Part shown: in pieces, positions 1-9,328 of the stretch | Layout: the number at the start of each line of letters is the position of its first letter | Position numbering within the stretch: position 1 is the first letter of the stretch | Assembly: GCF_014646755.1 (NCBI RefSeq) | Contig: NZ_BMNW01000004.1 | Coordinates: 124,001-188,000, forward strand | DNA length: 64,000 bases | Direction: 5' to 3' | Origin: Pseudomonas asuensis | Lineage (GTDB): Bacteria; Pseudomonadota; Gammaproteobacteria; Pseudomonadales; Pseudomonadaceae | Made by a program: the position numbers and the translations under genes | Notes under the pieces: generated by a model | Database searches by the model: none | Told to the model about the DNA's origin: nothing | The model's input: the letters and a program-made list of their open reading frames with translations, nothing else

Positions 1-100
1 GTAGTCCGAACATAAAGCCGGTTAAGTTCAATCAGCGCTAGTGAACATGCCTTACTGTTTTGCAACATGATTCAGCCGGTAGAAAAGTCAGGATCGGTAT

Positions 101-1384
101 TTGACGTCACGGTCTGATTTCACCAAGCTACCGGCTCACTCACTAACAAGAACAGTTGACGTGCTTGCCTATCGTTACCCCTGGCGGCTCATGGCCTGCG
201 CCGCCGTCTCCCTGTTTGCACTGCTGGCCGGTTGTGATGATGGTTCGAAGTTCAAGCAGAAGCCGCCAGCCAAACCGCCGGAAGTCGCCACCTATACCCC
301 TGCCCGCTGGGAGGATCTGCCTGTAACCAGTGACGCTGACCTCATGGCCGGCTTCAAGTCCTGGCAGTCAGGCTGCGAGAAGCTCAGGAACAACGAGGCC
401 TGGAGCGCACCCTGTCAGGCGGCTGCTCAGATTCCTTATGATCCACGCGCTGTTCGCGACTTTCTCAAAACTCAGTTTCAGGTCTATAGCCTGCGCTCGC
501 TCAAGGGCGAGCATGGGCTGATCACAGGCTATTACGAGCCGGTCTATCACGGCAGCCTTGTGCAGGATGAAGCCCATCCCGTACCGGTCTATGGCACACC
601 TACCGATCTGATTACCGTCGATCTAGCCAGCATTTACCCCGAACTCAAGGGGAAGCGCCTGCGAGGTCGGCTCGAAGGTCAGACGCTCAAACCCTACGAT
701 GACGCCGCCACTATTATGCAGCAGGGGGTAGACGCCCCGGTACTGGCATGGCTGCGTGACCCGATGGACCTGCAATTCCTGCAAATACAGGGCTCAGGCC
801 GAGTCGAGCTGGAAGATGGTCGTCAACTGCGCATCGGTTATGCGAACCAGAATGGGCATCCCTACAAGCCTATCGGGCGTTGGCTGGTGGAACAGGGTCT
901 GCTGCAAAAAGAAGAAGTCAGCATGAGCAAGATTCGCGAGTGGGCTATGGCCAACCCGGATCGTGTCCCGGAACTCCTGGGCAGCAACCCGAGCTATGTG
1001 TTTTTCAGCCAGCGGCCGGACAGCAACGAAGCCCCCCGTGGCTCGCTGAACGTACCATTGACGCCCGGCTACAGCGTAGCCATCGACCGTAAGGTGATTC
1101 CCCTGGGCAGCCTGCTCTGGCTATCCACGACTCGACCGGATGGCGGCCCCATCAATCGCCCTGTAGCCGCACAGGATACCGGCGGCGCCATTACCGGTGA
1201 GGTTCGCGCAGACCTCTTCTGGGGGACGGGTGATGACGCCGGTGAGCTGGCTGGCCATATGAAGCAGGACGGACGCATCTGGATGCTCTGGCCGAAAGGG
1301 GCTCCCCTGCCTGATGCAGCGCCCAAGCCCCTGGCTACGCCTGCAAAGCCTCAGAACTCAACAGATACCGCGAGCACGCCATGA
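101..1384 (+). CDS. mltA: Membrane-bound lytic murein transglycosylase A
   Basis: Predicted outer-membrane lipoprotein that cleaves the MurNAc-GlcNAc bond of peptidoglycan, leaving 1,6-anhydro ends. A lipobox LLAGC places the lipidated cysteine at residue 45 of this reading. The MltA-domain motif QGSG lies at about residue 230. The C-terminal 3D domain carries AQDTGGAITGE, with the presumed catalytic aspartate near residue 359. The first start is a TTG at 101 behind AGGAT. It leaves a long tail before the hydrophobic segment, so GTG at 161 or ATG at 191 are alternatives that keep the lipobox. The stop overlaps the FKBP start (ATGA), so the two genes are probably translationally coupled. Family assignment is firm; the start is not. 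Confidence 0.93.
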   Translation: MTSRSDFTKLPAHSLTRTVDVLAYRYPWRLMACAAVSLFALLAGCDDGSKFKQKPPAKPPEVATYTPARWEDLPVTSDADLMAGFKSWQSGCEKLRNNEAWSAPCQAAAQIPYDPRAVRDFLKTQFQVYSLRSLKGEHGLITGYYEPVYHGSLVQDEAHPVPVYGTPTDLITVDLASIYPELKGKRLRGRLEGQTLKPYDDAATIMQQGVDAPVLAWLRDPMDLQFLQIQGSGRVELEDGRQLRIGYANQNGHPYKPIGRWLVEQGLLQKEEVSMSKIREWAMANPDRVPELLGSNPSYVFFSQRPDSNEAPRGSLNVPLTPGYSVAIDRKVIPLGSLLWLSTTRPDGGPINRPVAAQDTGGAITGEVRADLFWGTGDDAGELAGHMKQDGRIWMLWPKGAPLPDAAPKPLATPAKPQNSTDTASTP

Positions 1385-1722
1385 CCCATGAACTCAAGAT
1401 CGAAGACCTCCAGCTAGGCGACGGTAAGGAAGCCGTCAAAGGCGCCCTGATTACCACCCAGTACCGTGGAACACTGGAAGACGGGACGGTGTTTGACTCC
1501 TCATACGACAAAGGGCGACCGTTCCAGTGTGTGATTGGCACGGGTCGCGTTATCAAGGGATGGGATATTGGACTGATGGGCATGAAGGTAGGCGGCAAGC
1601 GGAAACTGTTCGTGCCCGCTCAGCTAGCCTATGGCGAACGCCAGGTTGGCGCGCATATCAAACCAAACTCAAACCTGATCTTTGAGATTGAGTTGCTCGA
1701 AGTCCTGACGCGGGACGATTGA
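1381..1722 (+). CDS. FKBP-type peptidyl-prolyl cis-trans isomerase
   Basis: A 113-residue single-domain FKBP that should catalyse cis-trans isomerisation of prolyl bonds. The fold shows in the motifs GTVFDSSYD, VIKGWDIGL and LAYGER, in the normal order. There is no signal peptide, so it is probably cytoplasmic, unlike the longer periplasmic FkpA proteins. It overlaps the mltA stop by four bases, which implies co-transcription. A strong bidirectional hairpin follows it. Confidence 0.92.
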   Translation: MTHELKIEDLQLGDGKEAVKGALITTQYRGTLEDGTVFDSSYDKGRPFQCVIGTGRVIKGWDIGLMGMKVGGKRKLFVPAQLAYGERQVGAHIKPNSNLIFEIELLEVLTRDD

Positions 1723-1728
1723 TCCTGT

Positions 1729-1768
1729 AAAAAAAGGCTGCGGGCAGTAACGCCTTGCCCGCAGCCTG
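1729..1768 (-). terminator. Rho-independent terminator, mainly for treS
   Basis: An 11-bp perfect stem (1736-1746 with 1756-1766, GGCTGCGGGCA) with a 9-nt loop. Read on the minus strand it is followed by seven T residues, so it is a strong terminator for treS. On the plus strand only TGCTCTT follows, which would end the mltA-FKBP unit more weakly. Confidence 0.85.
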
Positions 1769-1778
1769 CTCTTGCGTC

Positions 1779-3884
1779 TTACACGTCAAACGGCGTATTG
1801 GGCAACGCACCTACGATTCGCAGGCAGAGCCCTTCATAGCCTTCCAGATTGATCGTCAACTCGCCGTTATCGGTGAGATCACCTTCGACTGTCTCGTTGA
1901 TCATGTCCACGACCGGCCCCGGTGTCACATGGGTCAGGGTAACGGTTTCCTGGATCGACGTAGCCCCAAAATTAAGCGCCGTGATCTGAGTACCACGCCC
2001 GGCAGGCAGCTCATGCACCATAACCAGCAGCCCTGGCGAGACGACATCCGGCACTGCAACCTGGTGGCTGGACGCAATACCGTAGGCCTGACGTACCGAC
2101 AAGATGCGCTTGAGCTTGTTGGCAAACGAATCTGGGTCAGCCAGTTGTTCGGTTAAACTGCCATAGAGGTTGACGGCTTTTGGCAACCCTTCGCCTGAAT
2201 GAGTAGCCTCGTCGTTGACCCCTATCAGATCGTAAGCACCGCGCTGTATCCAACGCGTGTCGCCCTCCTTCATACGGTCTTCTACCAGACCGAACGGCAA
2301 GGGCAAGGCACCGACCAGATCCCAGCCGGATAAGGCAAATACGCCGGGCTGCAATGCGTTGTACATGGCAAGGAGCAGATGGACCTGCTTGATACGCTCC
2401 TTGTCCTCATCCGTCATGCTATCCAGCTCACGAATACCCAGCGCAGCTGCAATGACGCTCGCAGAGGTACAAGCTACGCCATTAGTCACAAAGCGTAGGT
2501 TGTAGGGCGCATGCTCACCGCTAAGGCGCTCGTACATCACCTCACGAATATGCTCGCGCAGGATACTGCCCCGCCAGGTCTGGCCCTGATAAACGAAGTT
2601 GGTGTCGGCATGCAGCGTCCAGAAGTGCACCAGCTCCAGTGTCAGCTCATCATGGTTTTGCAGGGCATGGATGAGCGATGCCGGGTCAATATTGAATTGA
2701 TGCATGGTGCGCAGCATCAGGCGCAGGAATTCGGTGTCGCCCGTCAGCACGGCGTGGTGATAGGCCGGACGGGTAATGAAATCGTAAGACAGGTCTGCGC
2801 CGCCTTTACCCATGGCCGCGATATCGTCTATGGTCAGGTTCAGCTCCTGAAAGCTGAAACCACCGGCTTTACGGACCATACCACCAATAATCTGGTTACC
2901 GACGATGGATAATGGATGCCCTTCGGACCAGGCCTTATCATGGGCACGACGCTCCACTCCCAGGAAGCCGTTAGCATCCAGGCGCAGACCCCGTGCACCA
3001 AGTACATCCAACGAATGCAGCGCATCGCCAATGATCAGTTGCTGCGCAGCAAAGCTGGGGTCGAGCCAGTTCAGGGAAGGTTGGCCTTCCTTGAAATAAT
3101 GCAGGTACACCCAGCGCCGAGGCTTGCCGTCTACGCCAACAATCACAGGAGTCGCGCTCCAATCGGTCTCCTTCACACCTGGCTCAAAAAAGATGACGCG
3201 CTGGAGCTGTCCGACGATATAGCATCGCTCTTTCAGGGCGTCGACAACGTCCGGTGGCAGGTTGACCGCATCACGGCCTTCCGGCACTTCCGGCAGCAGC
3301 TCCCAGTCCTCGTGCTTGATCTCTACCATGTGGTAAAGGCCGGGATAATCCTCATAGCCCAGCTCAGCCAGACGGAAGTCGGCACCTTTGCCGGTATGGG
3401 CCGGAATAATGTCATCCACTACCACGGCATTGTGGGCTGAAGCCATGCGACTCAGGGCGATGAATTCCTCTTCCGTGCCGTAGAGCGGGTCAATGTCGAG
3501 GCTGATCCGGTCGAAATTACCGTCGATGGTGGGCGTTATCTCCCGATCCTTGAGTCCGCCGGAAAGCTTGGTCGGTCCGGTATGGATCGCCTGTACCCCA
3601 ATGGAGGACAACGCGTTCCACAGCGGCGCGCTACCAAGCGTCTTGATGACGGAATCACCAGACCCGGTAATTACAGAGCTGGGATAGGCCGTAAACCAGA
3701 CGGATGCGATAGCCGTAGCCCGGCGCGGGCGTGTTTCAGCATAAGGATGCATCCAGAGCCGGGCCTGACCACCATATGCCTTCGCTCGCTGGCGGGCCTG
3801 GTGGAGCATCGACTGGTTGACGAGCCACTGAACGTATTCTGGATCAGGCGCGTTTACATGTTCTTCTGTATCTGGCGCTGTCAT
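1779..3884 (-). CDS. treS: Trehalose synthase (maltose alpha-D-glucosyltransferase), P. stutzeri type
   Basis: A 701-residue GH13-like enzyme expected to interconvert maltose and trehalose. The sequence closely resembles, from memory, the trehalose synthase described from P. stutzeri CJ38, which differs from the classical TreS N-terminus. Candidate GH13 catalytic residues are Asp303 (RLDANGF), Glu347 (FSFQE) and Asp412 (QNHDEL). There is no fused maltokinase domain and no signal peptide, so it is cytoplasmic. The ATG at 3884 is preceded by AGGGT at good spacing. It stands alone on its strand, with a terminator behind it and a possible AlgU-type promoter upstream. A role in osmotic or desiccation protection is inferred from trehalose biology. 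Confidence 0.85.
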   Translation of the reverse strand: MTAPDTEEHVNAPDPEYVQWLVNQSMLHQARQRAKAYGGQARLWMHPYAETRPRRATAIASVWFTAYPSSVITGSGDSVIKTLGSAPLWNALSSIGVQAIHTGPTKLSGGLKDREITPTIDGNFDRISLDIDPLYGTEEEFIALSRMASAHNAVVVDDIIPAHTGKGADFRLAELGYEDYPGLYHMVEIKHEDWELLPEVPEGRDAVNLPPDVVDALKERCYIVGQLQRVIFFEPGVKETDWSATPVIVGVDGKPRRWVYLHYFKEGQPSLNWLDPSFAAQQLIIGDALHSLDVLGARGLRLDANGFLGVERRAHDKAWSEGHPLSIVGNQIIGGMVRKAGGFSFQELNLTIDDIAAMGKGGADLSYDFITRPAYHHAVLTGDTEFLRLMLRTMHQFNIDPASLIHALQNHDELTLELVHFWTLHADTNFVYQGQTWRGSILREHIREVMYERLSGEHAPYNLRFVTNGVACTSASVIAAALGIRELDSMTDEDKERIKQVHLLLAMYNALQPGVFALSGWDLVGALPLPFGLVEDRMKEGDTRWIQRGAYDLIGVNDEATHSGEGLPKAVNLYGSLTEQLADPDSFANKLKRILSVRQAYGIASSHQVAVPDVVSPGLLVMVHELPAGRGTQITALNFGATSIQETVTLTHVTPGPVVDMINETVEGDLTDNGELTINLEGYEGLCLRIVGALPNTPFDV

Positions 3885-4029
3885 ATCGGACCCTGAAAAG
3901 GTGAATTTGTATCTTGGACTGTGCTAATTCGCGTTTGTATCCCAACCTCTCTTCTCCCTTGCCGCTTCGGTGTCTGAACGGTCAATGAAAGGCACTTAGG
4001 CGTAAACAGAGCCGGTGGGCAGTCATAAG

Positions 4030-4057
4030 ACAGACGCTTACACAAAAAAGATGGTTC
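4030..4057 (-). promoter_or_regulatory. Possible AlgU (sigma-22)-type promoter for treS
   Basis: On the minus strand GAACCA, a 17-nt spacer and TCTGT resemble the AlgU consensus GAACTT-N16/17-TCTGA. This would start transcription about 140 bases before treS. The match is partial (-35 four of six, -10 four of five), so it is only a candidate. Confidence 0.25.
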
Positions 4058-4148
4058 TGCGGTACAACAAAGCGCCAAAATGACTGGAAAATACAGCAAT
4101 TTTCGCCTTACCTGCTATGAAGGCAGAGCCATGACCATGGAGAGTGCT

Positions 4149-4610
4149 ATGAGTCCCAACGATCGCATATCAAACGGTCCGGATTCCGTACCTTATACCG
4201 AGGGCTCGTTCGGCTCGAACAAGCGTCTTGCGGTACGGGAAACCATCCTGAGCGACCGCAACGTTCTGGACTGCACGGTCTACCGCCCGGATGAGGACCC
4301 GGAAGTTGATGCCGACGACTTGGGCGATGCCAAGATCCTGTTCACAGGCGAATTCAAGGTGCCCGAGGACTGGGATCAGGAAACACGCGACGATTTCTTT
4401 GGTGACATGGACCCCAGCTTGTTCTCCACCGCTCGCATAGAGAGCGAAGCAGAGCCGGGCACGCCAGGTTTCTTCACACCGGAACCCGGTGATCTCGTGG
4501 CGGCCATGCCAGGAGCTGGGATAGTCGAAATGTTTTACGTGTATGACTACTGCGAAAACGAAACTGGCCGTCATTATGTGCTGGTGCGTGAAGTAGACCC
4601 AACACTGTAA
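4149..4610 (+). CDS. Hypothetical acidic protein
   Basis: Reads as a 153-residue soluble, acidic protein with no signal peptide or membrane segment. I do not recognise a family. The C-terminal half (GDLVAAMPGAGIVEMFYVYDY) looks like a compact beta-rich domain. ATG at 4149 sits six bases behind GGAG. In-frame ATG codons at 4131 (with an AAGG) and 4080 are alternatives. It is divergent from treS across a gap of 200-265 bases. Coding is supported by consistent GC-rich third positions and a good ribosome site. Confidence 0.7.
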   Translation: MSPNDRISNGPDSVPYTEGSFGSNKRLAVRETILSDRNVLDCTVYRPDEDPEVDADDLGDAKILFTGEFKVPEDWDQETRDDFFGDMDPSLFSTARIESEAEPGTPGFFTPEPGDLVAAMPGAGIVEMFYVYDYCENETGRHYVLVREVDPTL

Positions 4611-4935
4611 GTACTCCCCATACCTTGCTTGCGCCTATGGGCGTAAGCCGGTGTGCCTGGCTATTTTTTAATCACTTATTTAGCCTCGGCCATATCCCAT
4701 ATGGCTGAGGTCTGGCCTCGCCCTTGCTCCCCCAACCGCTCTAGTACGGCCCTTCTATCTGCCCAATTATCCACCCGTGGTTACCCTGAGCGGGGAACGA
4801 TAAGCACAGTCTGTACGTCTATGACGGTCATAACGATTCAAGCATCGCATCAGGTGCTTACCCGGCAGATGCCTTAATGGGCGCTGCTGCCTTGCCGTTT
4901 CGATCACTGCTTATTCCCATTACCAGGAGCCAGCC
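4611..4935. other. Intergenic region, 325 bases
   Basis: No convincing gene. A small inverted repeat (CTTGCGCC-TAT-GGGCGTAAG, about 4627-4646) followed after about 18 bases by a T-run may end the upstream gene. At 4795-4822 GAACGA, 17 bases and TCTAT give a weak resemblance to an ECF/AlgU promoter for the dehydrogenase gene. Confidence 0.4.
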
Positions 4936-5943
4936 ATGAATCCGAACGATCTCTCCACGTCCCGCCGCAAACTCATGCAGGGCGCGGCCGTCACACTTGC
5001 AGCCGCAGCGGCCGCACCCGCCTTTGCTCAGAATACAAGCGACAAGGTCGCAGCCACCCCGGCCCCCTTGAGTGATCCCAAGAGCGGCTATCCGCGCCCG
5101 CCCTTTCAGGAGCAAAGCCAGCCCTGGCCGGGCCTTGCCAGCAAGATGACCCCCAGACCTGACCATGGAGAGGAGACCTACAAAGGCAACAACCGCCTCG
5201 CCGGACGTAAAGCTCTGATTACCGGGGGCGACTCGGGTATTGGCCGCGCTGCGGCTATCGCCTATGCCCGTGAAGGCGCAGATGTGGCCATTAACTACCT
5301 GCCGGATGAGGAGCCTGATGCCAAGGAAGTGGTCCAGCTGATCCAGCAGGCAGGCCGCAAGGCGGTTGCTATTCCCGGCGACATCCGTGACGAAGCCTTT
5401 TGCCGGGAGTTGGTAGAGCGTGCAGTGAAGGAGCTGGGTGGACTCGATATTCTGGTCAACAATGCCGCGCGCCAACAGAGCCATGACTCGATTCTTGACT
5501 TGAGTAATGAGGAATTCGACTGGACGATCAAGACTAATCTGTACGCCATGTTCTGGATTACCAAGGCCGCCATTCCGCATATGCCTGAAGGCGCCTCGAT
5601 CATCAACACCTCTTCAGTCAATGCCTATGATCCCTCTGCCAACCTGGTTGATTACGCGCTGACCAAGGCGGGTATCGCCAATTTCAGCAAAGGCTTGGCG
5701 AAGCAACTGGCGGATAAGGGCATACGTGTCAATGCAATCGCCCCTGGCCCATTCTGGACACCGCTGCAAGTCTGCGGCGGCCAGACCATGGAAAAACTCA
5801 AGAGCTTTGGGGGTGACACTCCACTCAAGCGCCCTGGGCAGCCTGTGGAAATCGCGCCGCTTTACGTTCAGTTGGCCTCCACCGAGGCAAGCTATATCAC
5901 CGGGCAGGTCTTTGGGGCTTCGGGCGGGAACGGTCAACCTTAA
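4936..5943 (+). CDS. Tat-exported short-chain dehydrogenase/reductase
   Basis: A 335-residue SDR oxidoreductase with a twin-arginine signal: SRRKLMQG at residues 9-16, then an alanine-rich stretch ending AFAQ near residue 32. This implies folded, cofactor-loaded export to the periplasm. The Rossmann motif TGGDSGIG is at 96-103, NNAA at 175-178, catalytic serines at 226-227 and YxxxK as Tyr240/Lys244. The overall form matches the YghA-like SDRs that carry about 50 extra N-terminal residues (KSGYPRPPFQEQ). The substrate is unknown. The ATG follows CCAGGAG. It appears monocistronic with a hairpin just after the stop. Confidence 0.88.
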   Translation: MNPNDLSTSRRKLMQGAAVTLAAAAAAPAFAQNTSDKVAATPAPLSDPKSGYPRPPFQEQSQPWPGLASKMTPRPDHGEETYKGNNRLAGRKALITGGDSGIGRAAAIAYAREGADVAINYLPDEEPDAKEVVQLIQQAGRKAVAIPGDIRDEAFCRELVERAVKELGGLDILVNNAARQQSHDSILDLSNEEFDWTIKTNLYAMFWITKAAIPHMPEGASIINTSSVNAYDPSANLVDYALTKAGIANFSKGLAKQLADKGIRVNAIAPGPFWTPLQVCGGQTMEKLKSFGGDTPLKRPGQPVEIAPLYVQLASTEASYITGQVFGASGGNGQP

Positions 5944-5960
5944 CCGCTGAATAGACTGAG

Positions 5961-5981
5961 CCAGACGGCCTTGCCGTCTGG
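5961..5981 (+). terminator. Hairpin after the SDR gene
   Basis: A 9-bp perfect stem CCAGACGGC/GCCGTCTGG with a 3-nt loop lies 17 bases after the stop. It is followed by CCCTCTT rather than a clean T-run, so it is terminator-like only. Confidence 0.5.
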
Positions 5982-6407
5982 CCCTCTTCAACAGGGACCG
6001 TTTATCGATTCACCCGCAAGCGTTCGCCTCCGTTCGAAGAAGTTTTCCAACCGATTTCTTGGCTACTCGCTTTTGCCTGCAGGCCACGTCCTTACTGCCA
6101 TGGCCCATCATGATGCTCGCCCGTTCCTACCAGTCCTTTAACCCAAACGACGTAGGGTAAACGCTTGTCTTCCGCATGCTAGACGCCTTTTTTGAAACCA
6201 CGTCCAGAGACATCAGTCTATTTCCATGAGCCCCTATGCTCGATGACGTGGATTCGATAAGGCATTAGCAACGTCGCGCGGGCAATTGATCTCCCCGCCG
6301 CATTCTCGTGCTTTTACCGAGCCCTCCTATTGTCAAGGCACGTTGGACTGCCTTCTGTTTAGCCAAGGATTGGATGAGCGTCACGGCTTACGTGTAAAGA
6401 GAACTCT
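5982..6407. other. Intergenic region, about 430 bases
   Basis: No open frame with coding character on either strand and no clear repeats. It should contain the promoter of the sugar transporter, but I could not pick out a convincing -35/-10 pair. Confidence 0.4.
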
Positions 6408-7829
6408 ATGATAAAAAACCCATCCCCACTCGCCTCGCCGGCAAGTGCAGAGACTTCAGCGTCAGACTCCCCCACCAACCCTAAACGCAGAATGCAGATC
6501 ATCACCACGATCTCGACTTTTGGCGGCTTACTGTTTGGCTATGACACCGGGGTTATCAATGGCGCCCTTCCCTTTCTCAAGGAAGACTTCGGCCTTACAC
6601 CCTTTTCCGAAAGCCTGGTAGCGTCCTCCCTCGTGTTTGGTGGCGCCATCGGTGCAGCGATCAGCGGCCGCCTCTCTGATGCCCGTGGCCGGCGCAAAAT
6701 CATCCTGCTGCTGTCGATCATTTTCATCCTTGGTACGCTGGGCAGTACCCTTGCACCCAACGTTGAAATCATGGTGCTGGCCCGCTTCATTCTGGGTCTT
6801 GCTGTTGGTGGTGCCTCAGTTACCGTTCCGGTGTACCTGGCGGAAATGTCACCTGCGCATAAACGCGGACAGATGGTGACGCGTAACGAGTTGATGATTG
6901 TGTCGGGCCAGCTACTGGCCTTTACCTGTAATGCTGCGATTGCTCATTTCTTTGAGGGCAGCCATATCTGGCGTTGGATGCTGGTCATCGCTACGCTTCC
7001 CGCCGTCGTGCTCTGGCTGGGCATGCTGGTCATGCCGGAGAGCCCACGCTGGCTGGCGTCCAAAGGCCGCTTCGGCGAAATGCTGCGTACACTCAAGGAG
7101 GTCCGGGCCGAGCATCAGGCCCATAAGGAAGCCAAGGAGGTACGCCAGCTCGCTCAAGAAGATGCGAAGGCTAAAGAAGGCAGCTGGGAAGACCTGAAAA
7201 CCCCCTGGATCCGTAAAATCTTTTTGATCGGCATGGGGATCGCCATTGTGCAGCAGATCACAGGCGTCAACTCGATCATGTATTACGGCACCCAGATCCT
7301 GAAGGAGTCCGGCTTTGATACGCAGGCGGCGTTGACTGCTAACATCGCTAATGGCGTAATTTCTGTACTGGCCACCTTTCTGGGCATCTGGCTTCTGGGC
7401 CGAGTCGGCCGCCGGCCAATGCTGATCACCGGCTTGATCGGCACGACTACCTGTCTGCTATTGATTGGCCTGGTCTCGCTGAACATGGCTCCAGGCACAG
7501 AGCGCGCATTCATCATCCTGGCGCTGACCGTGAGTTTTCTGGCTTTCCAGCAAGGGGCGATTTCACCTGTCACCTGGCTGATGCTGTCCGAGATTTTCCC
7601 CATGCGCATCCGAGGTTTGGCTCTGGGCTTTACCGGAGGCGTGCTCTGGCTGACGACCTTCCTTGTGGGCTTTTTCTTCCTGCAACTGGTCGCATGGTTC
7701 AGCATTTCCACTACGTTTTTCATGTTCTTCGCATTTGGTCTGCTGGCCATTGCGTTCGTGGTCTGCTACCTGCCCGAGACCAAGAACAAAACGCTGGAAG
7801 CCATCGAGGCGGAATTCAAAAAGGCCTGA
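6408..7829 (+). CDS. Sugar porter family MFS transporter (sugar/H+ symporter)
   Basis: A 473-residue inner-membrane protein with about 12 hydrophobic segments, expected to import a monosaccharide or polyol with protons (GalP/XylE/IolT group). Sugar-porter signatures are present in order: GRLSDARGRRK between TM2 and TM3, PESPRWL after TM6, QQITGVNSIMYYG in TM7, GRVGRRP between TM8 and TM9 and the C-terminal PETKNKTLE. No sugar catabolic genes are adjacent, so the substrate cannot be named. It is monocistronic, with a strong terminator 18 bases after the stop. Confidence 0.9.
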   Translation: MIKNPSPLASPASAETSASDSPTNPKRRMQIITTISTFGGLLFGYDTGVINGALPFLKEDFGLTPFSESLVASSLVFGGAIGAAISGRLSDARGRRKIILLLSIIFILGTLGSTLAPNVEIMVLARFILGLAVGGASVTVPVYLAEMSPAHKRGQMVTRNELMIVSGQLLAFTCNAAIAHFFEGSHIWRWMLVIATLPAVVLWLGMLVMPESPRWLASKGRFGEMLRTLKEVRAEHQAHKEAKEVRQLAQEDAKAKEGSWEDLKTPWIRKIFLIGMGIAIVQQITGVNSIMYYGTQILKESGFDTQAALTANIANGVISVLATFLGIWLLGRVGRRPMLITGLIGTTTCLLLIGLVSLNMAPGTERAFIILALTVSFLAFQQGAISPVTWLMLSEIFPMRIRGLALGFTGGVLWLTTFLVGFFFLQLVAWFSISTTFFMFFAFGLLAIAFVVCYLPETKNKTLEAIEAEFKKA

Positions 7830-7846
7830 TAGAGGCCCGCTTTACC

Positions 7847-7869
7847 AGGGGCCTGTAGGCCCCTTTTTA
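7847..7869 (+). terminator. Rho-independent terminator of the sugar transporter
   Basis: A 7-bp stem AGGGGCC/GGCCCCT with loop TGTA, followed directly by a T-rich tract (TTTTATT). Confidence 0.88.
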
Positions 7870-7952
7870 TTGGGTGAAGGTTCGGGATATTCCGCTGCCC
7901 TCTTCGGCTCCAATATAAGACGATGTTGATTGACGGCCATCGGGGCAGGCGA

Positions 7953-9230
7953 ATGAATGCACGTGTGTTGCAGGACGAGCTGTTTTCTACCTTTGACCTC
8001 AGGGAGCGGCTCAATGCCCAACGGAGCCGGCTTGACGAGGCGCTGGCGGCGCTGGATGAACAGCGACTGCTCAACACGGCACCGAACGCTCTGATCGACT
8101 ATTTCGTTGCCACTTACCGGATTGAGCCCCCTGAGCTGCGCCGCCACGAATGGCAGGCTGAAACGGATGACGCCGGAGATTTCGACGGCAATACTGCTAC
8201 CCATCGGCTCGATATCGACATTCCCTTTGATGGCGACGCGGAATGGTTTGGTGCGCAGGCCGGCCCCTGGATGGGCACATCATGCGTAACGCGGATCAGT
8301 GGGCAGTCACTGATCCTGACATTCGAGATCAAACGCGGTAGTGAGCAAGCTGCACGCGCGCTGATCGACCGCGAGGTTAACGAGATCGATAAAGCACTCG
8401 CCTGGATTCGGCAGGAAGTCACTGCTTATAACGATAGCCTGCTCGCTACCGTTGACTCCGTAATCAACTCACGCCGCGAATGGCTACTCTCTCACCAGGC
8501 ATTGACCCAGGCCCTGGGTATTCCATTGCATAAACGCTCTGACGCGCCTCTGGATCGGCTCGCAAATACACCCAGACACGCGTTGCCTCCCATGCCTCCA
8601 CCACTGGACAACGCACCCGATCTGCCTGAGCCAGTGTTGAACCCTGACCAGCATGGTCACATTGTGGAAACGCTTGGGAACGCGATTACCCTGCTTATGT
8701 ACAGCCCATCGCTGTTGGCCAGATGGAATGAATCAGCGCTTAGAAACTACCTGAGTATTGCACTCAATAGTCAGTTCGAAAGCCCTAAAACAGCTGAGCC
8801 CTTTGTGCCTGTCGGCTATAGCGCCCTTGGGCTTCGCAGCGGGCAGCGGATCGCTTTTCTGGTCGCCTGTATGTTTTGGAAAAATGCCGAGACGTATCAG
8901 GAGCAACTTGAATACCTGCTGGCTCATCCGCTAGGCAGAGAGACCCGACTTACCCTGCTAGTCTTCCATCGAGGCCAACGGCTGGCCCGAACGCTGAATG
9001 ATATCCGTACACAAAACAGCGCCCACCCCTATTACCTGGAAGCCCCTGAAGAGCAGCCTGAAAATGGTAGTCAGGTGACGCTTCAAACGCCTAGCAACCC
9101 CGCGCGGCTAATCCATCTCACCACTTTTGTTTTCAAGGCGCCCAAGGCCCAGGGTAGTGTTACCTCACCCCAGCGAAGAGCCCTTAAAAAGATCGAGCCA
9201 AGCCGGATTCAGACCCGATTTGATTTTTAA
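7953..9230 (+). CDS. PD-(D/E)xK nuclease-like protein, apparently lacking catalytic residues
   Basis: A 425-residue cytoplasmic protein. Its layout resembles, from memory, a family of uncharacterised bacterial proteins with a C-terminal PD-(D/E)xK nuclease-like domain: an N-terminal beta-rich part, a helix with SRREWLL, a PLHKR motif, a proline-rich linker and then the nuclease-like domain. In that family a TDI-type aspartate and an AECKFW strand supply the active site. Here the equivalent positions read GYSALGL (about 288-294) and FLVACMFW (302-309), so the D, E and K are replaced. If the alignment is right, the protein is non-catalytic. ATG at 7953 is preferred (GGGGC upstream); an ATG at 7923 is the alternative. 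Function unknown; it stands alone. Confidence 0.72.
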   Translation: MNARVLQDELFSTFDLRERLNAQRSRLDEALAALDEQRLLNTAPNALIDYFVATYRIEPPELRRHEWQAETDDAGDFDGNTATHRLDIDIPFDGDAEWFGAQAGPWMGTSCVTRISGQSLILTFEIKRGSEQAARALIDREVNEIDKALAWIRQEVTAYNDSLLATVDSVINSRREWLLSHQALTQALGIPLHKRSDAPLDRLANTPRHALPPMPPPLDNAPDLPEPVLNPDQHGHIVETLGNAITLLMYSPSLLARWNESALRNYLSIALNSQFESPKTAEPFVPVGYSALGLRSGQRIAFLVACMFWKNAETYQEQLEYLLAHPLGRETRLTLLVFHRGQRLARTLNDIRTQNSAHPYYLEAPEEQPENGSQVTLQTPSNPARLIHLTTFVFKAPKAQGSVTSPQRRALKKIEPSRIQTRFDF

Positions 9231-9328
9231 ATCTGTTTAAGCACGCTATGGTTATGTCCAATGCGCTGCCTTGAAGCATCGCGCTCTCAGTGCCCTGCAG
9301 GGACATTTCTACGACAGAAGGAATTGCA

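Noticed and set aside
4653-4877. 74-codon open frame between the acidic protein and SDR genes
   Set aside because: Low-complexity composition, no ribosome site and no protein-like pattern.
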